Assembly: GCA_036186865.1 (NCBI GenBank)
Contig: AP025043.1
Location: 35,797,657-35,861,656, forward strand
Source: Eustoma russellianum
Taxonomy: Eukaryota; Streptophyta; Magnoliopsida; Gentianales; Gentianaceae
Length of the DNA: 64,000 nucleotides
Direction: 5' to 3'
The notes under the pieces were generated by a model. It was not told the origin of the DNA, ran no database searches, and worked only from the letters and a program-made list of their open reading frames with translations. How positions within the stretch are numbered: the stretch's first letter is position 1; each line of letters opens with the position of its first letter. The translations under genes were made by a program, and so were the position numbers. Positions 59,639 to 64,000 of the stretch are shown piece by piece.

Positions 59639-60219
59639 TGAAGGTGATGTTTGGGCTTAAGAAAATTTTTCCCCAGTATGTTAGCTTTGTTTTCCAGGTG
59701 GTATATGTGAATGATTGATGATTTAAGGACCATGAAAATGGAATGGAGCAGGTACTACACGGCAGAAAGTTCTGCTGTGCCATGTTTTGGTGGAACCCGA
59801 ATTTGAACTCCTTATGCTTATTGGATTGTCACGAAATTTTTATGGTTGATAGCTAGGATCTTAATGTGCATGCCCATGTAAAAAGGTTCAGGGAATATGT
59901 TGTTTGGTTGCATTTTGAGCCAAGGAAAATGAGTGCAATCAGCTGGAAAAGTTTTCAGCCTATGCGATCGTTCCTATGTCATGTCCTAAAGGGTTTTTAA
60001 AATGATTCATGCCATGACTCTCATTGCATTTCATCCCTTGTATCATGCATCACCATGTGCATTATGAATCTGATTTTCTTTAAGCTTTCCTTATGCAAGA
60101 AAGTTTCCTTTCAAGTAAGCAAGTTTTCTTTATGCAAGTAAGTTATTTATGGTCTCATGATTTTCAAAAGAAATGCTCTATGATTTCCTTGCTGGATAAG
60201 CATGCTCATAACCCAAGCC

Positions 60220-60430
60220 AGACCTGGGGTTAATAGGTCTGATGACATGATATGTTCTGGACCCGTCCCACACCCGGGGTTAATTGGTCTGATGATATAT
60301 TCTGGACCCGACCCAGGCCTGGGGTTAATTGGTCTGATGACATGTTCTGGACCCGTCCCAAACTCGGGGTTAATTGGTCTGACGATATGTTCTGGACCCG
60401 CTCAGATCCAGGGTTAATTGATCTGACACT
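60220..60430 (+). repeat. 45-bp minisatellite in LTR C, four to five units
   Basis: GGACCCG begins units at 60259, 60304, 60349 and 60394, each followed by GGGGTTAATTGGTCTGA. It sits where other chromovirus LTRs have their own minisatellite and shares the word order CCGG-rich core / TTAAT / TCTGA with the sequence beside those. Confidence 0.9.
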
Positions 60431-61509
60431 CTGTGTTTTTTATGCTTGCTTTATGGGACCAAATGATGATTTTGTCATGACATGACATCATGCATTGCAT
60501 CTTGCATTTTTCATGTACACTTTGCATGATAGTATGGGTAAGTTAGGAAGTGATATGATAATGGCAGAATGGTATTACTTAAGTTATGATTAGGTTATAT
60601 CTTCTGCGGATCAAGGATTAAAGGCCAGGTATGAAGTAATGTTGGAGGTTCTTGGGGTTTTGCATTCATGTTATGATTCTTTATTTATTTAATGACTGTT
60701 TATTGTATGCTTGCTGGATGATTTTATCACTGATACCTTTATTTTTCCTCCAGAGTCCAAGCCAACCAATGTTGAGTGGATCAATGATAAACCAAGAGTT
60801 ACATACCCGTAGCCAAGAAGCTGAGAGAAGACAATGCTTAAGGACTTTTGCGCCGACATGATATTTGTACTATGGACTATGTTGGGACTTTTGGGATTTC
60901 GGTTTTACCCCGTTTTGTTGGACCGTTGTTTGGACCTAATATTTTCGGCATGCATGTTTAATTTGAAGTTTTAATTCTGCCTAATTTTTACTACTCTGTT
61001 AAATGCATAATGATGTACCCCGACGAAAAGTCATATTGTACTTGAAGACTCGTATGAGTAAATCAATAAGTGGCATCCTTCAAGTGCCTTTCACTAAGCT
61101 TCCTTAGTGATTCTTTTATGTAGGATGATAAGCAAATGATATAATCAATTCAAGCGTGAGTTATGGACTATATGAAGTGGCCAATTCACTCCCAAAGGCT
61201 CAAGAAAATTCGGCCATAAGGCATAAAAAGGGGCCTTAAAGGGGTTTTCCCAAATTATAGGAGAGTTTAATCTTAAGGGCCTCCCTAAAAATAAGCCCAA
61301 ATGAAAATTAAAGAGTTGTAAGTAGTGGGCAATTCTTTCCCTAATTCTTGGGAAAATTCAGCCCAAGCCCAAGGGGAAATTAAGAATTTCCTAATATTAT
61401 TTTATTATCCATATAACTCTTCATAGAAGAAAAGTTAGGCATGGTAAAATCCCCATCAAAGGCCTTTAAACCGCCGGCCTCCCCCTTCATGGGTAACCAA
61501 GGATCAATT

Positions 61510-61725
61510 CAAATTTTACCATAGTTACTCTATACTAACTACAAGGTTAAAATAACTCAAGTTAACCCATAAAGTAACTCTAGTTGGATAAAGTAACCTA
61601 GGTTAGGCATAAAGTAACTATAGTTGAATTAAAGTAACTATAGTTGACATAAAGTAACTATAGTTGACATAAAGTAACTATAGTTGAGTAAAGTAACCTT
61701 GGTTGGGTAAAAGTAACCAAGGCTA
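61510..61725 (+). promoter_or_regulatory. AAAGTAACTATAGTT array in element D
   Basis: At least seven copies, including three adjoining near-perfect 20-bp units AAAGTAACTATAGTTGACAT around 61625-61690, after more diverged CATAAAGTAACTCTAGTTGG units. AACTATAGTT is itself a dyad. Same relative LTR position as the array in gypsy1. Confidence 0.8.
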
Positions 61726-62699
61726 ATTAATTCTAGTAGCCTAACTAAACTATGGTAAACTCCCTCCCCTTAACACAAAACCCACGGCTGCACCCCTAGC
61801 CAAGGGAAGAAAAATTTTCTCCAAGCAATTTTAGAACACTCCACTCTCAAGAAGTCACAATGGAGCAAGGAGACTTCCCTATTTTCTCCATTGTAGTACA
61901 CAACTAGTTGAGCCAAGAAAACCAAGATCTTCAAGCCTCAAGAACTCATCTAGGTAAGTACATGCTAAGTGTTCTAAGTGAATTCTATGATTCAAAGAAT
62001 GAAATTCACATGGGTATCCCTCTTGTCTTGTCCAAAAACGTGACACCCAAGATGATCATTAGGAGAAGATTTGTCAAGCCACTAGGAGGAGCTAACATCT
62101 TGGTGGTTGGAATCCATTTAAAGCCCCATTCAAGTTTCATTTGGTAAGAGAATCATAGCCTTACTTTAGTTGTGTTTTCACTTAAGATAATAACTAATGA
62201 TCCATCTATTTCTTCCTCCTCTCAAAACCGTGTGATATGTGTGAAGTTGGAGGAAGACTTCACTCCATTTCAACCAAGGCTTATGCCAATGAAGAGCTCT
62301 AAGGTTCAAAGAGGCAAGTATACTCTAGACAATCTTGCCTTATTTGTGAAGTTCATGCTTGAATGGCTAGTCATTATTAGGCTATGAATCTTAGTTAAAG
62401 ATGCTAAGTACAAGACATGAAAACTAGATGTTATAAGAAAAGTGATGGTATGGACAAATGATTTGTTGTATGAATGTGTGTGACAAATTTGATATGACTC
62501 TTAAACTGATTATTTATGGTTTAAAGCATATTATGAGGCTTGGAAACATTATGTTGAAGTGAGTATTTAATGGATATTAAGTCATTTTAAGGAATGAGGT
62601 TGATTGGAATTGCTTGAACCATAAAAGTCAAGAAGTGCTGGAACTACTGGAGCTGGAAAGATTTATGTAGCTGATTGTGTGACCTGAAAACGAACCTTA

Positions 62700-63420
62700 G
62701 GAGTGTTCAAATTGGATAATTTTTCGTATGATGTTAGCCATATATGTTTATGAAATGTGTGAGTTGGAATTTCAATAAAAGGAGCTGTGGTTTGTCCTAA
62801 ATAAAATTTTTAGTAAGAGTTGGTAAAACAGAAGTACTGGAACAAGACAGTTTTATATGACATGTTTAACGACCTGGAAATGAACCTTAGGAAGGTCCAA
62901 ATCGACTAATTTTTGGTAGGGTGATAGTCTCATATGTGTAATAAATATGTGATTTGGAATTTTAGTAAAAGAATGTGTGGATTGACTCGAGTGTAATTTT
63001 TAGTAAGAACTGCTCAGACAGAAGTACTGGAGCTGAGCAGTTTTATGTGGTATGTTTTACGCCCTAAAAATGGACCTTAGGGATATTCTAATTGGATTAT
63101 TTTTGGTATTATAATAGACCTATGTGTTTATGAAATGTGTGAGTGGGAATGTTTGTAAAAGGAGTTGTGGATTATCCTTACTAAAATTGTTAGTAAAACT
63201 GGTCAAACAGAGTTGCTGGAACAAGACAGTTTTGAGTAGTAAGTTGTGTGGCTCAAAAATGCATCATAGGAATGTGCAAATGAGCTGAGTTTTGGCATGA
63301 TGATAGTTTGATGTGTGTATGACATTTGTGAGTTGGAATTTTAGTAAAAAGAGTTGTGGTTTGGTCACAATGAAATTCGTGATAAAACTGGTCATTCCAG
63401 ATTCTGCATGTACCTAGCTG
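62700..63420 (+). repeat. About 189-bp degenerate tandem repeats in element D
   Basis: The phrase GTGAGTTGGAATTT (or GTGATTTGGAATTTTAGT, GTGAGTGGGAATGTTTGT) recurs near 62763, 62951, 63142 and 63331, spaced 188-191 bp, each followed by AAAAGRNNTGTGG and a block with TTAGTAA. Four units can be followed by eye. Confidence 0.8.
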
Positions 63421-64000
63421 AGGAAAAGTAAGTAGTTGACCTCCTTAAACTTATTGGAATGCGTTGGAATTTTTATGGTAATTACCTAAGGCATATATTT
63501 ACAAGTTCATGTAAAGAAACCAGCATAAAACCACCATTTTGATGATTAACAACTGAGTTGAAATTAGTTGTACAAAACTGGAAAACAGGACAGTTTTATG
63601 TCTTATGTTGCAAGGATTTGCTCTAGCTCATTTAAGCTTGAATGTGATGTTTGGCCTCATGAATATCATTCCTTGGTGAGTTAGCTATGTTCTCCAGGTG
63701 ATGGATTAAAATGAATAAGGTTTTATGACCTATGAAACTGAGGCAAAGCGGTACTGCCCTGCTGATTTCAGCAGTACCATTAGTGATAGTATGATGTTTT
63801 GGGGTCGTTATACTTTTCGAATTGTTACGAAATTTTTATGGTATGAGTCTAAGACTTCATTATGCATATGTATGGTATGAGCTTACAAAAATGAGCATGA
63901 ATTGATTAGCACGAGGCTGTATGAACAGAATGTGATTGCTGGACAATTTTCCCAGCTTAAAAGACAAGTTCGTACATGTATGTTATGATGTATGTGTTCA

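Larger units (their letters stand above)
51417..61010 (+). mobile_element. LTR 'C': old chromovirus-type LTR fragment, split by copia2
   Basis: Pieces 51417-52331 and 59644-61010, about 2.28 kb, with the left part cut off by copia1 and the right end by element D. Plus orientation. It has the 190-bp-repeat vocabulary (GACTTGAAATGAACCTT, AATTTTTATGGGAGTCACTTA), a minisatellite, and the LTR end block with TTTATTTTTCCTCCAGAGTC and GAGTGGATCAATGA that parallels the end block of gypsy1 at 9620-9670. It is too diverged from A, B, D and gypsy LTRs to be the same family. Confidence 0.7.
61011..64000 (+). mobile_element. Element 'D': LTR of the D-prime family, right end outside window
   Basis: Starts TGATGTACCCCGACGA (second T of the usual TGTTGTACC changed to A) after CATAA, which would be its TSD. 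Matches the inverted LTR 28833-33224 from its first base onward; about 1.4 kb more of LTR is expected to the right. It cannot be told whether it is a solo LTR or the 5' LTR of a full element. ORFs inside are chance. Confidence 0.85.

Noticed and set aside
60202..60485. Overlapping ORFs with repetitive Gly/Leu/Ser or Trp/Asp/Pro peptide
   Set aside because: The 45-bp minisatellite period is a multiple of three, so repetitive peptides appear in several frames by chance. The same holds for 2462-2779 (36-bp unit).
61908..62147. 79-codon ORF in element D across the leader-like motifs
   Set aside because: Not open in D-prime or other families at the same place; conserved points are splice-like sites rather than codons.
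1..64000. Search for CRISPR arrays, rRNA or tRNA genes, bacterial operons, or an envelope-like ORF after pol
   Set aside because: No regular short direct repeats with unique spacers, no tRNA-like cloverleaf beyond the 12-base primer sites, and no ORF between pol and the 3' LTR in any element.

Overview
The window is a nest of plant LTR retrotransposons. I see no host gene, no tRNA or rRNA gene and no bacterial feature. The organism is a seed plant with a repeat-rich genome: both element groups are plant lineages (Ty3/gypsy chromoviruses of Tekay/Del type with a C-terminal chromodomain, and Ty1/copia Sirevirus-type elements), and the primer sites read TGGTATCAGAG, matching plant initiator tRNA-Met. 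The species cannot be told from the sequence.

Layout, from target-site duplications (TSDs) and rejoined flanks. The oldest visible layer is a chromovirus-type LTR, 'C' (51417-52331 and 59644-61010). A minus-strand Sirevirus, copia1, runs from beyond the left edge to 51416. Copia1 is split by: a minus-strand solo LTR 'A' (1756-19074) in its RT/RNase H junction, itself split by a complete plus-strand chromovirus gypsy1 (6285-18769, TSD CAGAT); a plus-strand Sirevirus solo LTR 'S' (24494-27516); a plus-strand solo LTR 'B' (28343-37617, TSD AATAT), itself split by a minus-strand solo LTR 'D-prime' (28833-33224, TSD ATATG); and a second complete chromovirus gypsy2 (38015-50516, TSD TCGTG). LTR C also holds an internally deleted Sirevirus copia2 (52332-59638, TSD TGAAG), and at 61011 an element 'D', of the same family as D-prime, starts and runs off the right edge.

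Both chromoviruses have 3.7-kb LTRs and a gag-protease-RT-RNase H-integrase-chromodomain order, and all full-length coding regions are broken by stops and indels. The main observation is that gypsy1 and gypsy2 carry two precisely placed GT-AG introns at identical positions: one at the gag/protease border (79-81 bp) and one inside RT (70-72 bp). Removing them restores the family frame; keeping them ends translation just after Gag. Six LTRs of several diverged families also conserve a series of splice-donor and acceptor-like motifs in the presumed leader, and an acceptor-like TACTGCAG directly abuts the gag ATG in both complete copies. Together this suggests, as an inference, a retrotransposon that separates genomic RNA, Gag mRNA and Pol mRNA by splicing.

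The long LTRs are themselves internally structured: arrays of an AAAGTAAC motif, about 190-bp degenerate repeats and 36-45-bp minisatellites in the chromovirus LTRs; repeated dyads and a perfect hairpin in the Sirevirus LTRs.
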